Made by a program: the position numbers and the translations under genes
The notes under the pieces: generated by a model
Told to the model about the DNA's origin: nothing
Databases searched by the model: none
Seen by the model: the letters and a program-made list of their open reading frames with translations, nothing else
NCBI GenBank assembly: GCA_032768795.1
Contig: CP136490.1
Location: forward strand, 2,046,001-2,110,000
Reading direction: 5' to 3'
Source of the DNA: Tremella fuciformis
Taxonomy: Eukaryota > Basidiomycota > Tremellomycetes > Tremellales > Tremellaceae
DNA length: 64,000 nt
Shown here: positions 36,219-48,110 of the stretch, piece by piece
Position numbering within the stretch: position 1 is the first letter of the stretch
How the letters are laid out: every line of letters starts with the position of its first letter

Positions 36219-36891
36219 TCAGGCGTCGCGGCCGAGCCGTGGTCGCTGACTAATCTGCGGTATCTGTGGAGGTGATGGGAAAGCATTCCTTGTTTGCCCA
36301 TTGGTTTGAGCAAAGAGGGTGGGATCTCTCTCTCTCACGACGGTCCCGTTACGATCCGTATACTTGATGTCCACTACATTCTCCCCGCCCGATTCTGCAA
36401 CAGTGACGCAAAGAGAGTCCTGCTCCGCGCCCACAAACTCAAATTTCCTAAAGGCGCCTGAGTCCGGGTCGAATTCGGTTGTAACTTTGACCGTTCGTGC
36501 GCTTTCGAGATCATGATACTGGTCTGTACTGCTGTACCACTCTATCCCAGTCCGACCAAAACTGGTCACTTGCCCTCAAAAGTGCGCGTCATGGCGAGCT
36601 TGGGCTTTTGTGTGGTATCGGCCCCCGATGGCAGGTAGAGCTGTGCGCGAAGTACCCGTCGGTGGTCAGGACCAGTTGCGAGTCCTTCAAATTCAGAAAT
36701 CTCAGCATACGATCCACCGCATTGCCCGATAGTGTCTATCACCTCCTGACGGACGTCGAAGACGGTGCAGGAAGGTTTAAATCGGCGAGTAACAATCAAA
36801 TCGAGACCTGCGTGTTCAGTGCCACTCTGTGACTGACCGTCGCTGTGCGGTTTTCCTCTCGGTATGCCCAGATCTGACCATTGGCAGTCAT
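36219..36891 (-). pseudogene. Frameshifted tandem copy of the 34851-35534 gene
   Basis: The reading frame starts at an ATG at 36891 (MTANGQIWAYREE), 95 bp after a TATA box that matches that of the intact copy. It then needs at least two frame changes to follow the paralogue. One is near 36790, where the first frame stops and a second frame opens at LIVTRRFKPS. The other is near 36568, where the second frame ends at TRTFEGK-stop and a third continues from TSFGRTGIEWYSSTDQYH to the end. Matching blocks are LRAQLYLPSG, EWYSSTDQYHDLES, TEFDPDSGAFRKFEFVGAEQ and DIKYTDRNGTVV. No GT-AG introns fit either break. Assembly error is possible, but two breaks make decay more likely. Confidence 0.75.
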
Positions 36892-37116
36892 CTTGTTTCG
36901 GAAAGCAGTCATGCCCTTGAGCTTACAAATGGCTCGGAGGGGGATTGTGGGTGCTGGAAGGAAGGAAGAGGTGTGGACTGCTGCGATTTATAGGGTGGGC
37001 AAGGGACTCTCTGCCAATCTCGAGCGCATTTTGGATGTGGCTGTAGAGAAGAGGCGAGTCCTGGTGTGAAATCACATCAACGACCAGAGTGAGAAAGCTC
37101 AAATCCTATCGCATTC

Positions 37117-37368
37117 CTATGTTCTCTTTCTCGAATAGTCTACTCGGACATCTACGTCGCCATCCGCGTAATGCTTTGCCCAGGTGTTTGAGGATGTCCC
37201 TTTGTCGATAGCTGTCTTGCGATCTGCGATTGGCACGTCTGCGATTCTCATGGGCAAAACTCGAACAACTACTGGCTCTGACAGAACGCACGGGCCGGAT
37301 ACGTTTGGTGGCCCATTGCCAATTGTCTTAGTGGCATCGCCACCATGAAGGGTTTGCAATTGCTTCAT
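37117..37368 (-). CDS. Small hypothetical ORF upstream of the pseudogene
   Basis: This is an 83-codon frame (MKQLQTLHGGDATKTIGNGP) with no recognised domain. I list it because a DNA block inside it is conserved at the same relative place upstream of the intact tandem copy. That could equally reflect duplicated promoter DNA. In the other unit the frame is not preserved over its full length, so coding status is doubtful. Confidence 0.25.
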   Translation of the reverse strand: MKQLQTLHGGDATKTIGNGPPNVSGPCVLSEPVVVRVLPMRIADVPIADRKTAIDKGTSSNTWAKHYADGDVDVRVDYSRKRT

Positions 37369-37400
37369 GACAGATGCGGATACTAGATTTGAGAGGAGAT

Positions 37401-40400
37401 CTACTCTTCATCTGCAGAAGCAGTATCCTCCGCCGGCTTTTTGATGTGAAACAACCGATGTACAACACCTCTTGGCTTTTCGGACCTCTCACCTTCCTCC
37501 ACCTTGTGCACCTCTCTAGCTTGCCGCACCGCATCTCTCGCCTTATTTCTCTCTGCCGAGGATGAGAAGAAAGAAGTGAGCCCGACCCAGATACTCAGCC
37601 CGGACACCGCATGCGAGTGTTGCTGATCGTCCATCCTATCCGCCATAAGGGCCAGATTGCGCGCCTCGCCCTGGGATTAGCTCCATCCGGCCAGGCGCAG
37701 GACAACTCACAAAGTCTCTTCGGGAGACAATGGCACTCGGCGGCGGAGCCTCGCCGTCCAGTGCCCAGCGCCAGCTCCAGCTCTTGTCCAACACAGCGTT
37801 GCGCCACTCTCTATCGCCTTCACCATCCCCGTCGCGATCCGTCTCCCAGCCGTCCTCACCAGGGTGCTGATGCTGGTGCGTCTTGTCTCTCCACACTTTG
37901 CCGTACTTCTTCGCTGCCTCGGTGGAACGGACCTGGTCTCTTTTCTGCAACCGCTCTTTCCACATGCCCACAATCTTCTTCGCGTCCCGTTCCCGGCTCT
38001 CTTTGATGTTCTTTCTCCGCCTCGCGCCGACTTTCTTGATTGTCCGCTTGTATCGCTTATCCCAGATTTGCTGGCCTTTGAGGTACCGTAGGGCCGGACC
38101 TTCTTTGATAGTTCCGATCTCATCTCGTGGCATCGTCATCGCCTGTAGTTCTGAAGGGGGTTCGAGTGGCCGGCAGACACCAGTGGTCGAGACACGCTCG
38201 CGTATCATGTGAGATGGGCCGAACGGATCTGGACCAGCATAGATGGCCGTGTTTCCGGCGGTTCCGGGCGGGGCACGAGCCTCGTATCCTTCATGGGCAA
38301 CATGAGGACGTCCGCCCGAACCCCCTGGAGTGTCTGGAACTATCGGAGAAGAAGCTCCATGTGTAGATTCACCGCCCGACTCCTCAAATGCAGGATCGTT
38401 GGTGAAACGAGGTCCCGCGTCGTCACCGGGAGGTTGAGATTCCATTCGGTCTGCTCCGCTAGCAGGCGGACCGAGAGGTTTAATCGGGGCAAAAGTGACG
38501 GGAGTGCCGATTCCTGTCCCAGAAGGGAACGCTTCCTCAGAAGAGCCAGCATGCGAGTCTTTTTGCGAGGAGTGCTTGTGCAGGTGTAGCATCTTGTTGA
38601 ACAGGGATTGCCGTCGATCCTCACCTCGTCTTTGCCCGACCGGATGTGCTGAGCGGGAGGGCGGTTTCTCCAAAGGAAGAGCCGTTGGTGGAGTGCGATG
38701 ACCCAGTGCCAAGCTAGTCGAAGACGCCTTGGGTGAGAGGATCGGCGGACTGCTCGTTGCCGGCGCTGGGAGCAGCATCCCATCAGGTTCTTGCCCCGAC
38801 AACATATGCGACCGCGAGGTTGTCGAAGCCGAGAGCGGCGGTGTAGGAGGGGCAGACTGAGACACGTCGAGTGAACCTGGGGCAGACGGCGTGCAGTACC
38901 TCGCAAAGCTGGCTATAGCTCGAAACACTCCGCGGGCTGGTTTGGTCATTGAGAAGAGAGGTAGATCATGGCAGACGCCATCGTACACTTGAAGATGGAC
39001 CTGAGTGGGTCCATGCCTCTTCTCTATCCCCTGAAGAGACGGGAGCATAGCTCGAACATCATCGCGTATGGGGAAGTTTTCTGGATTGGCGGCTTTGTGA
39101 GCTCTGGGATTGAGCGAGCCCCTTATCTCCTCGTTGAGGAACGCACACGTAAATGATCTCGTCTCGCAGTACCTCCTTGTCTCCGCATTCGACGAACAGC
39201 GGCGGCAAGCCGCCCATGTATCCCAAGACGGGAGAGACCCAGGGATGACACAGCTGGGCATTGGTAGCGTACAGCTGGATCTGTGTGTCCAGTACGACCT
39301 CCTTCCCCTCGATCATCAATTTCATCGGCTTGTGGCATTGGGCAAGCGTCGTCAGTCGGGAAGGATCATCGTCATTCGGATCTCGATCTTGCAATTGATG
39401 GTAGAAATCTGCGGGGTTGACCCGGGGAGGGTTAGAGCGCTTTTCGCCGTGAGGCGCGGGGTGTTCGTGCAATGACGCCAATGACTTCGTACGGGCCGTT
39501 TGTGGAGGATCTCCACGCTGAGGCGCAGACGCATGGACATCTCCAGGGTTGTCAGCAGGTGCGGATCCCTTCCCTACACGATGATCGTCGCTCGGGTGCC
39601 TCTCAGGAGATCTGGACGAGCTCCGGCGACCTGATCTGCTCATCTGCCTTGACAAGCCATCGGCGCCTCCTTGTCTCAGCTTTGTGACTGTTTCTTTCAC
39701 CCGAGAACGGAGACGATGCTGCATCTCCTCCGTTAGGTCTGGCGGAGGTGGCGGCCATAACGAAGACGGTTTCTAGGGGTGAGCCCTGTTTTGAGAATGC
39801 CTTACTCACGTGGATGAAGGAGTAAGGCGGCACAATGTCTGTTGCGGTGTTCTCCAGGATTGACGGAAAGGAGTGGGTAAGATCACTCCACTACATGTCA
39901 GTTGGTCCAATGACGCGTACCGCTGACGGACTGGGCTGATCAGCACTGCTCCAGCTGGCAATGGCAATGTCTCGTCGTCTCTGAGTATCTGTAGAAGTGC
40001 TAGAACGAGATTTCCGCCAGCAGAATCACCAGCAAGGACGATTGTCTTTGGATCCACTGGGCGATGCTTGGCTTCGGGTGGAGGATTGATGAGGTAGATG
40101 TAAGCCGCGAGACAGTCTTGTATCGCGCATGGGAACGGGTATTGAGGGGCCTCTGCAGGTGAGCAAGCTCGAAAAGCATCACCCAGACTTACTCCGATAG
40201 TTGACTGCGAAACAACGCCCGTGCATCTTGCGTGCGTATCTCCAGATAGTATAGCGATGCGTATTGATGGAGCCCCTGTCCTGTCAGTAACAGCGTATGA
40301 TCGAACCTGACCAACCAGTATGATGCACCACCGTGGACTGACGGTCAGCCTGTGTCAGGCAGGTTCGGGACTCACTGTAGAGCATGCATCGCAGCTCGTC

Positions 40401-41093
40401 CATCTCTTTCCGGACTGCCATGAGCGATGGCTCCTCACTAAAGGCACCCACATTCTCCCTGGTCATTCACACCACCGTCTTCGCCCATCTCTCCCACACC
40501 TCGGTGCAGCTGTTCGTCCCGCTTCTGAGCCTCCACAACCTCGCGCCAGTCCTTCTTCATGACTATCCATTCGGCTTCGACACCGGGCCCAGCTCGCACT
40601 TGCCACCATTTGCTGCCCCCTGCGATCTTGTAAGCCATCTCTTCTCCTCCGAATCCCTCGACCAATCTGTCTGCTGCCAGAGACAAGGAGTCTTGAGGGA
40701 TGATGACTCGGTGAAGGGCAACCCATGGCGGAGTAGGAGTCCTGACAAGGCCGAAGCGTTGAAGAGCCGCGACTGGGTGATGGGTGGCGATCTCCAGGAA
40801 GGTCTGCAGCATAAGCTTGAGCCGTTTCTACCCTGCCCTAAGCACACCTTCATCAGTACAAAGGCTACGGGTCAACGTTGAAACGTTGTCAAGGCAGTAA
40901 CGCACCCTCGTCATACAAGATATCGTCCTCCCTTGCCTTTGACCGAACTCGCTTGGCCGTTTGCTTGGGAGAGAAGAAATGCCTGATGAGCGTCTCCAGT
41001 ATAAGTGGCCCGGCTGAAGGCGTCAGCTAAAAGGCAAAGCCAATGTGGCAACACACCGGCAGCCAAGGCCTGAGGAGTGAGGAGGTCCGGCAT
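37401..41093 (-). CDS. HSL-type alpha/beta hydrolase with long C-terminal extension
   Basis: This is a probable esterase or lipase of the hormone-sensitive-lipase (alpha/beta hydrolase 3) family. The start at 41093 gives MPDLLTPQALAAG. Short introns then bring together GPLILETLIRHFFSPKQTAK, the N-terminal domain (PPWVALHRVIIPQDSLSLAA), the oxyanion motif YVHGGASYWGSINTHRYTIW, the nucleophile elbow VLAGDSAGGNLVLALL, the acid region PLFVECGDKEVLRDEI and the histidine VYDGVCHDLPLF. The catalytic triad is therefore complete. After it comes a roughly 400-residue disordered extension rich in Ser, Pro and charged residues, with a Lys/Arg patch (KRTIKKVGARRRKNIKESRE). A 40-nt intron near 37700-37660 (GTGAGT...CTAATCCCAG) joins the last exon, ALMADRMDDQQHSHAVSG, ending at 37401. 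The substrate is unknown. Confidence 0.82.
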
Positions 41094-41388
41094 GGCGGTG
41101 AACACAACGGCCTGGCGGGCCGAGCCCTACAAACTCTGTTCGAATGTCTCCTTGGGTTCCTGTCGTGCTCCTCCCATGCTGCTCAGCTCGCTGATGAAGG
41201 CTGCCGACGGCTGCCGAAGAGATGCGATACAGACATAAGCATTTGTCGTTCTTGGCACTGTTGTCTCGTATTGCACGGTGGCGGGGCTCCATCATCACCA
41301 CGTGGGACCACGTGACATCATTTAACAGCTCGCCTGCGCTTACGACAATGCCCAATCTCTATTGCATCTATACATTCCATCGACCAAT

Positions 41389-44172
41389 ATGTCGCAGGTG
41401 AAGCCATATCAGCTGGCGTTCACGTTGCAGGGACACTCGTCCGATGTGAGAACCCTCACAGCGCCAGATTCGCGTGTGCCGCTGTTGGTGAGCGGCTCAC
41501 GAGATGGGTCGGCCATACTCTGGGGCCCACCGGCATCGGGTCAAGGGGCATGGGACGTCAAGTTGAGGGTGGAAGCGCCGGAGAAGAGATACGTCGGGGC
41601 GGTAGGCATGACGAAATGGCAAGGAGAGGGTGAGCTGCCCATACTACACTGGACGTGTTGGCTGACGATAGCCTACCTCCTGGTCGGGTCGTCGAACGGT
41701 ATTCTTTCCACATATCAGCTACCGAGCGCAACTTCGCCACCGCCCCGAGATGGTCTCATAGAGCCCACACATACCTTGATAGAGCATCGGCAGAACGTGT
41801 GCTGCCTCGACGCCACCCGCACCGGCCTCATCGCCTCCGGCTCATGGGACACGTTCGTTCTTTCAACCCTTCAAGTGAGAGGAGAAGCTAACGTCAGGTC
41901 TGTGATCATTTGGAATGAATTCAAGCCAGCAGTCAAGATACAGGCCCATGATCAAGCTGTATGGGCCGTGCGCTTTGTAGGGAACGATCGTCTGTTGACA
42001 GGTTGGCGAGCCGTCCTGGGGAGTTCGTCAGCTCACAGCAGCCTCGGCCGACAAGACAATCGTTCTCCATTCCTTTGACATCGCCTCTGGCTCCTCGATA
42101 AAGCTCCAGACTTTCACCGGCCACGATGCACCCGTCCGCGGTCTCTCTCTGCGTCCCGACCAGCAGGGCTTCTGGAGCTGCGCCAACGACTCCAACGTCA
42201 ACATTTACCACTTTGACCGGCCCGATCCGGTCCGGACGCTATCTGGACATACGAGCTTTGTCTATGGCATTGCCGCGCTGCCAGGAGGAGGTGCAGTCTC
42301 GTCGGGTGAAGATGGGACGCTCAGAGTATGGTCTGGTGAGCTGTCTCTCCATGAAGATTGGACAAAGCTGACGGCCAGAAACGGAGCTCGTGCAAACAAT
42401 ACCTCACGCCTCAAACTCCATCTGGTCCTGCGCTGTCGTCCTCGCTGGAGATGGCAAGTCGACATATATTGCTTCTTCTGCCAACGACGGGCACATCCGG
42501 TATTTCTCGCAGAAACCCGAATTGCAGGCACCTCAGAGCGAGAAGGAGGCTTGGGACAAGGAGGTATCCGGCAGGCGATTGGATAAAAGCCAAGTCGGCG
42601 ATGTGAAGCGCTCAGATCTCCCGGGCATGGAAGCTCTCGGCAGAGAAGGTATGTGCTTCGGGACTTGTCCTCACAGCTGACAACTCGCAGGCAAGAAAGA
42701 CGGCCAGGTGATCATGATCAAGAATAACGACACCGTTGAGGCATACCAATGGCAGGCGGCAAACAGTACTTGGCAGCAGGTCGGACAAGTGGTGGACGCC
42801 ATTGGTTCCGGCCGAAAGCAGCTCTACAACGGAGTTGAGTACGACTATGTGTTTGACGTCGATGTCTCCGAAGGGATGCCCGCGCTCAAGCTGCCGTATA
42901 ATGTATCAGGTGCGTCTCGACCTCGCCACAGATCACGGCACACGAGTGAGTCCGGCTGACACGCAGAAAACCCCTGGATAGCCGCGCAGCGCTTCCTGCA
43001 GCAGTATGAGCTGCCTATGAGCTACGCCGACCAGGTTGTGGATTTCATCCAGAAGAACACCGCTGGTGTCCAGCTGGGTGCAGGCGACGCTTCGACCTAT
43101 GTTGACCCGTATACTGGTGCATCAAGGTACACTGGTGCTTCTTCTTCCTCTTCTGCGACGACTGCCGGCGGTGGTGATCCGCTCACCGGTGGGTCGGCAT
43201 ACTCGACTGTCCCCCCGCCCACGGCCTCGACATCGAAAGGTGTTCTGCCGGTCAAATCATTCCTCTCCTTCAAGCAGATGAATCCGAGTGCTGCGCATAC
43301 CAAGATCAAGGCTCTCAATGAGGAGGTCAAGAGCAGTCATGCCGAGCTGGCTCTTACCGAGGAGGACGAGAAGAATCTGGGCGAAGTGTTCGCACTGCTG
43401 GGGCAGCCGAGTGTCGCGCTGCCGAACGTGAACAGCCCCGATGTTGGCGAACGATATGATCCTGTGTCTTATGCGAGCTTGATGGGAAGATGGCCCGAGG
43501 CGTCTCGATTCCCTCGTGAGTAGTTAAACATAGAGACTGCTCTTGCCTGACTCTCAGTTATCGATATTGGGCGTTGTCTGGCAGCTGTCTCCCCTGCCTT
43601 TGGCGCTCACGCTACACCGGACACATTCTTGCAAGCTTGTGCTTGGTCGAGTCCTTGGGAGGCCGCAAAGCCGAGAGAGACAAACACGCTGCTGGCTCTT
43701 CGAGGTATCGCAAACCTATTCTGTACAGCAAACGGTCGCCATACGCTTGCCGGGCACAAAGCCGGAGAATGGCTGGTCGCCTTGCGTCAACGAAAGTGGG
43801 AGGAAGTCGGTGCTCGGAAGCTGCCTCTGGTGACCATTGCCTTGAACTACTCTATATTAACTTTGTCCAACTCCTTCCCCGTTACTTCGGCCGGCGAGCT
43901 TTTGGCCTTGATCAGCTACGTGCTCGAGTCGGAGCAAGCAGACTCGGAGGTGCTTTATCGTGGAGGAGTGGCACTGGGCAATGTGGTGAGCCCAGCTTGC
44001 CGGCATCCGAGGCGAACCTGCTGATGTTCAGCTGCTGTCGCCATCGGTCAAAGGCAGCTTGGCGATTGGGGCGGTTCAAAAAGCCAAGTCAGCTCTATCG
44101 ACCAAGGCGGCCAAGGTCGGCGAGAAGCGATTGACCGACCTTGCCAAGGAGGTGGAGGGGATTGCAGCTTGA
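41389..44172 (+). CDS. DOA1: Doa1/Ufd3 (PLAA family) WD40-PFU-PUL protein
   Basis: Doa1 is the ubiquitin-binding cofactor of Cdc48/p97 in ubiquitin homeostasis and protein turnover. It starts MSQVKPYQLAFTLQGHSSDV. WD40 repeats follow (VSGSRDGSAILWG, ASGSWD, FVGNDRLL, LRPDQQGFWSCANDSNVNIY, SSGEDGTLRVW, ASSANDGHIRYFSQ), joined by short introns. The PFU domain is DGQVIMIKNNDTVEAYQWQ through YDYVFDVDVSEGMPALKLPY and NPWIAAQRFLQQYELPMSYA. Then come DPYTGASRY and DPLTGGSAYS and the C-terminal PUL armadillo domain (LPVKSFLSFKQMN through VQKAKSALSTKAAKVGEKRL), ending EVEGIAA at 44172. The order is that of yeast Doa1 and human PLAA. It is divergent from the hydrolase and tail-to-tail with LIA1. Confidence 0.93.
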
Positions 44173-44286
44173 TGACTCTAGCATTGAAAACGGTAGATAT
44201 TCAGTCGCATGGCGATGCATACATATGTACATGTACAACAAAGACTCTATGTGCAGTGTCGAATGGCGAAAATTGATGCGAAGGGA

Positions 44287-45476
44287 CTAGACGACACCGG
44301 CAGCCACCGCGGCGTGCGCGGAGCGTTCCATGCCTGTCGAATGGACCTTGAGGCTGTCGAGGGGGTTGAACTGCTCGGCAGAGTTCTCATACTCCCACAT
44401 ATCAATGGCCACCTGACAGCTCTCCCGCACGACCTGCGGGGCGTCCTGCTTGACCGCCCACTCGCGCAGCACAGCGAGCACCCCTCCTTCCGGCAAGTCG
44501 GCCTCGCCCTCGGGGTCCACGCCGTCGCTCGCGATACCCCCCAGCGCCTCGGCCGCCTCGTGTCGCACCATCTCCTCCTCCTTTGCGTCGCGCAGGACGT
44601 GCAGGAGCGAGGGGATCGAGTAGGGCGAACAGAGCTGCCCGAAGATGTACGCGATCTCGTGTCTGAACAAGGCGCTGCCGTCGGTGAAGCCGTCCGCCAG
44701 CGCCAGCACGGCGTCCTTGGAGCGCGCGCCGTAGTCCCGCAGGGCGAACATGGCGCGGTAGCGCTCGAACAGGGGGAGCTTGGTGTCGAGCAGCTGTGCG
44801 CGCAGAGCGGGCACAGACTGCGTGGTGCTGGGGCCTGAACAGGCCGGGGCGGGGTCGATCGTGGGATAGTCGGGGCTGTGCGTCAGCCACCACATTGCGG
44901 GTTGGGGTGGATGGGGAGGAGCTCACTTGGCCTGCCTGGCTTGGCCCTCGGGACTGTGGTCGTACTCGATCTTCCCAATCGCCACTTCGCACGTCTCGCG
45001 CACCTCCCGCGCCGGGTCGGTGAGGTACGTCCTCAGCAGCGGCAGGCTCGACTGGCTCGACAGCGCCCCGAGCGCCTCGGCAGCTTCGTGCCGCACCATT
45101 GCGCAGTGCTTCCCTTCGGCATTGACGAGCACGCCCTCGAGGGTCGGGATGGCCGAGGGGTTCTGCATTTGACCGAGCACGTATGCGAGTTCGTGCTTGA
45201 TCAGAGCCGAGGGGTCTTCGAGGCCTGCTGTCAGCTGCCCACTCAATATGTTCAGACCGCCATCCGATAGTGCCTCGCCCTGCTGCTCCTGCTCATGGAC
45301 AGCTCTGGCTCCCTCTACTCACCCTCGGACACGATCCGCACGACCTCATCCCCTCCAACCGCCTTGAGCATGAACAAAGCCCGGAACCGCTCGTGCAGCG
45401 GCACATTCCCATTCGTGTTGAGCAGAGTGGCCCTCAGCGCGGCCAGCTGAGCATCCGTCACGCTCACACCTGCCAT
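44287..45476 (-). CDS. LIA1: Deoxyhypusine hydroxylase
   Basis: This diiron HEAT-repeat enzyme finishes hypusine synthesis on eIF5A. The start [19 protein letters not shown] is at 45476. The first exon ends near EVVRIVSE and the second begins at [20 protein letters not shown]. Four His-Glu metal-binding motifs are visible in two symmetric halves: [35 protein letters not shown] and [12 protein letters not shown]. All eight ligands are intact. A third exon junction lies near 44930-44895. The C-terminus is AAVAAGVV. The gene is 145 bp from SelO, head to head. Confidence 0.94.
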
Positions 45477-45621
45477 CTTGTCGATACGACACGAGGTTGA
45501 GGTCGAAACCGAGGTCTTTGTTCTGAAAATTCAACCCCGCTTAACTTCGGCCGGATCGCCAGCTTTACGTAAATCATTTCCCCCACTTTACCCCACTTCA
45601 CCTGCTGAACATGACGAGACG

Positions 45622-48026
45622 ATGACCCAGAGCAAAAGCCGCCACTCACTGCTTGAACTCACTTCTTCGTTGTATCTCTTCATGAGGCCTAGTATCGCCA
45701 GGCTGAGCAAGATGTCGACGCAAAAAACACCTATACATCGCCTTCCTATACCCGCCAAAACCCTACAGGGAAGTCTGGCCCGACTCGAGCTTGATGATGT
45801 CCCGAGTGCTCAGCGACGATCGAGGAGCTTCCCATCGGACACCAGGGGAGTATGGGCCCGCGTGGACCCGCTATGGATGTGCTGGCCACCTCGGATAACT
45901 CGCCAGGAGGCAGAAGAACTGGGCGTTGATGTCAATGGGAGCGGTCAGATCAGTGTCGAGGACGTGCTTCGGCGATGGGACCCAGTGGATTTCGCCGGAG
46001 ACGACGTGGGGCCTGCAGATCGCAGAGTCAAGATGATGTCCTCGGAACGGCGGTTGCGCCTGGAGCCTGTTCTCCTTGGCGTGTCTCTTGGTACACTACG
46101 AGATTCGCTACCCCACCTCGACGCCGGCGATGCGGTCGAAGTGTCAACAGGCAATAGGAATGACGGGGATCAGCAGCAAGCCTCGCCAGCACGACAAGCT
46201 CTCATCGATGTAATATCAGGGAGGAAGATCCTTCGCGGAGAAGACTACATACCGTTCTCTACCCGATACTGTGGTCACCAATTCGGATCATGGGCAGGCC
46301 AGCTCGGAGACGGGCGAGCAATATCAATTTTGGAGACGGAAAGCACCGAGGCGGGGAGGCAAGAGATACAGTTGAAAGGGGCTGGGAGGACGCCCTTCTC
46401 TAGGTCAGCAGACGGTCTGGCTGTACTGAGAAGTGGCGTAAGAGAGTACTTGGGCTGTGAAGGCGAGTCTGCCCTCTAGACGTCGAGCGACAACTGATTT
46501 CCAGCTCTCGCTGCTCTCGGTATCCCCAGCACTCGTGCACTAGCCCTGTTAACCCACTTCAATTCCATCCCCGTCTTCCGGGAGAATGGGCCAGAGCCTC
46601 CGTCTTTACTTGCCCGCATAGCCCCTACCTTCATTCGGCTCGGACACTTCCAGGCGATGAACCCTGGCAAAGAGGCGAGACAGATGCGCCAGCTCTTTTT
46701 GGGCGGAGGATGGATGCAGGAAGAAGACGCAGATCCCGACTCCCCGCTCGAGGGACAGGGCAATCTGGAGGGCCTGCGGGATCTGGTCGAGTGGTCCAAG
46801 GAGGTCATGGGATGGGAAGGAAGCGATACAGCTGGATGGGTCAAGGATGTGGTCAGGCGCAATGCGGAGACGGTCGCGCAGTGGCAGGTGAGTCTGAGTC
46901 GTGTCAACACTGGTGCGTCGCTGAGAATAGGTATACGGATGGATGCACGGAGTGCTCAACTCTGACAATATCTCCATAATGGGCCTGACTATCGACTACG
47001 GACCTTATGCGTTCATGGACGTTTATGATGAGAAGCACATCTGCAGTGAGTAGAGCGGCCTCAGCCGCGTGACATGAGTCTGATTCCAGATCATTCGGAC
47101 GAAACTGGTCTGTACAACTATCGCAACCAGCCATCGCGAGTCCTGTTCGACCTTGACAAATTCGTGAACGCAGTCTCGCCCTTGATAGGATTCGAGGCGC
47201 TCCATGGACCGGCTTCCGCGGGCTGGTCGGATGGCAAAACGTCGGACGACGTAGAGGAGTGGGAGGTAAAGGCAAAAGAGGTGATGAAGGGCTGGGAGGA
47301 GGAATACTATCGGATCGAGAAAGACGGCGAGCAGCAAGGCTGGCGAAAGGTGAGCTACATCTTTCATGCCTCGTAGCTGACAAACAGCGCTTCGGCCTCT
47401 TGACGTCTCAGAGTACCGACGCGAAAGACGTTGTTGCAGACTTCCTCACTCTACTCCACACCCACTCTCTTGACTTTCACGCCTCTTTCCGACTTTTGAC
47501 GCAATACGTACCCGCTTCTTCCGATACCACCGAATCGAAAATGGCCCCCTTCTTGCAAGGCATAGAAGGTGTCATGCCCGCCGCCTACCCGAGCGGTGTC
47601 ACCGACGCACAAACCGCCTTCGTCCCGTGGCTCAAGGCGTACGCCGCTCGCGTACATGGTCCAGCAGAACAAGCTGCATGGGAGCAATTCACACTCGAGA
47701 CTAATGAGCGTTCTTCGAGCGGTCTAAGCATCGAACAGCGCTTCGGTCCCCAGAAGAAGCCAGAACGATGGCAAGAGAAACGACAAGAACAGATGCGCCG
47801 CGTCAATCCCCGTTTCGTACTCCGGCAATGGGTACTGGAGGACACCATCGCCAAGATGGAGCGCTGCGGCCCGGAAGACATCAACGAAGCGCGACAGACG
47901 CTAAGTAGGGTGCTGGACATGTCTAGCCGGCCGTTCTACCCCTGGGGAGCGGAAGGCGAGGAGGGGCGGTTGTGCGAATTGGGAGACAAGTCGATGTTAG
48001 GATTCCAGTGCAGCTGCTCGTCGTAG
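45622..48026 (+). CDS. FMP40: SelO-type protein AMPylase (Fmp40)
   Basis: This is a mitochondrial pseudokinase-fold enzyme that transfers AMP to proteins. From the ATG at 45622 the N-terminus has [20 protein letters not shown], a plausible presequence. Core motifs are [57 protein letters not shown], then after introns [11 protein letters not shown] and [11 protein letters not shown]. The metal-binding block is [20 protein letters not shown], followed by [16 protein letters not shown] and a C-terminal helical region with [16 protein letters not shown]. The protein ends [13 protein letters not shown]. In vertebrate SelO the third residue from the end is selenocysteine. Here it is Cys with an ordinary TAG stop after it. 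Head to head with LIA1, tail to tail with LUC7. Confidence 0.93.
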
Positions 48027-48110
48027 TCTCTCTCCACCATCCTCAAATTATCTGTAGCCCTAGATTGCATACATGGCGGTGCATATACTGCCGACTCTGC
48101 CCAAAGCAAA

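Larger units (their letters stand above)
34851..37368 (-). repeat. Tandem duplication of an orphan gene unit
   Basis: Unit 1 spans about 34851-36000 and unit 2 about 36219-37368. Similarity covers the large gene, a TATA box (CTATAAA) about 90-95 bp before each ATG, and a block further upstream. In that block, TCGCAGACATGGCAATTGCC (minus strand, near 35960) matches TCGCAGACGTGCCAATCGCA (near 37240). Unit 1 is intact in its large gene. Unit 2 is broken. Confidence 0.6.

Noticed and set aside
36219..36891. Introns explaining the two frame changes
   Set aside because: No GT-AG pair of plausible size restores the frame at either break. Pseudogene is simpler.
48012..48026. Possible selenocysteine readthrough at the end of SelO
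   Set aside because: The stop is TAG and Cys occupies the Sec position. Selenoprotein machinery is generally absent from these fungi.
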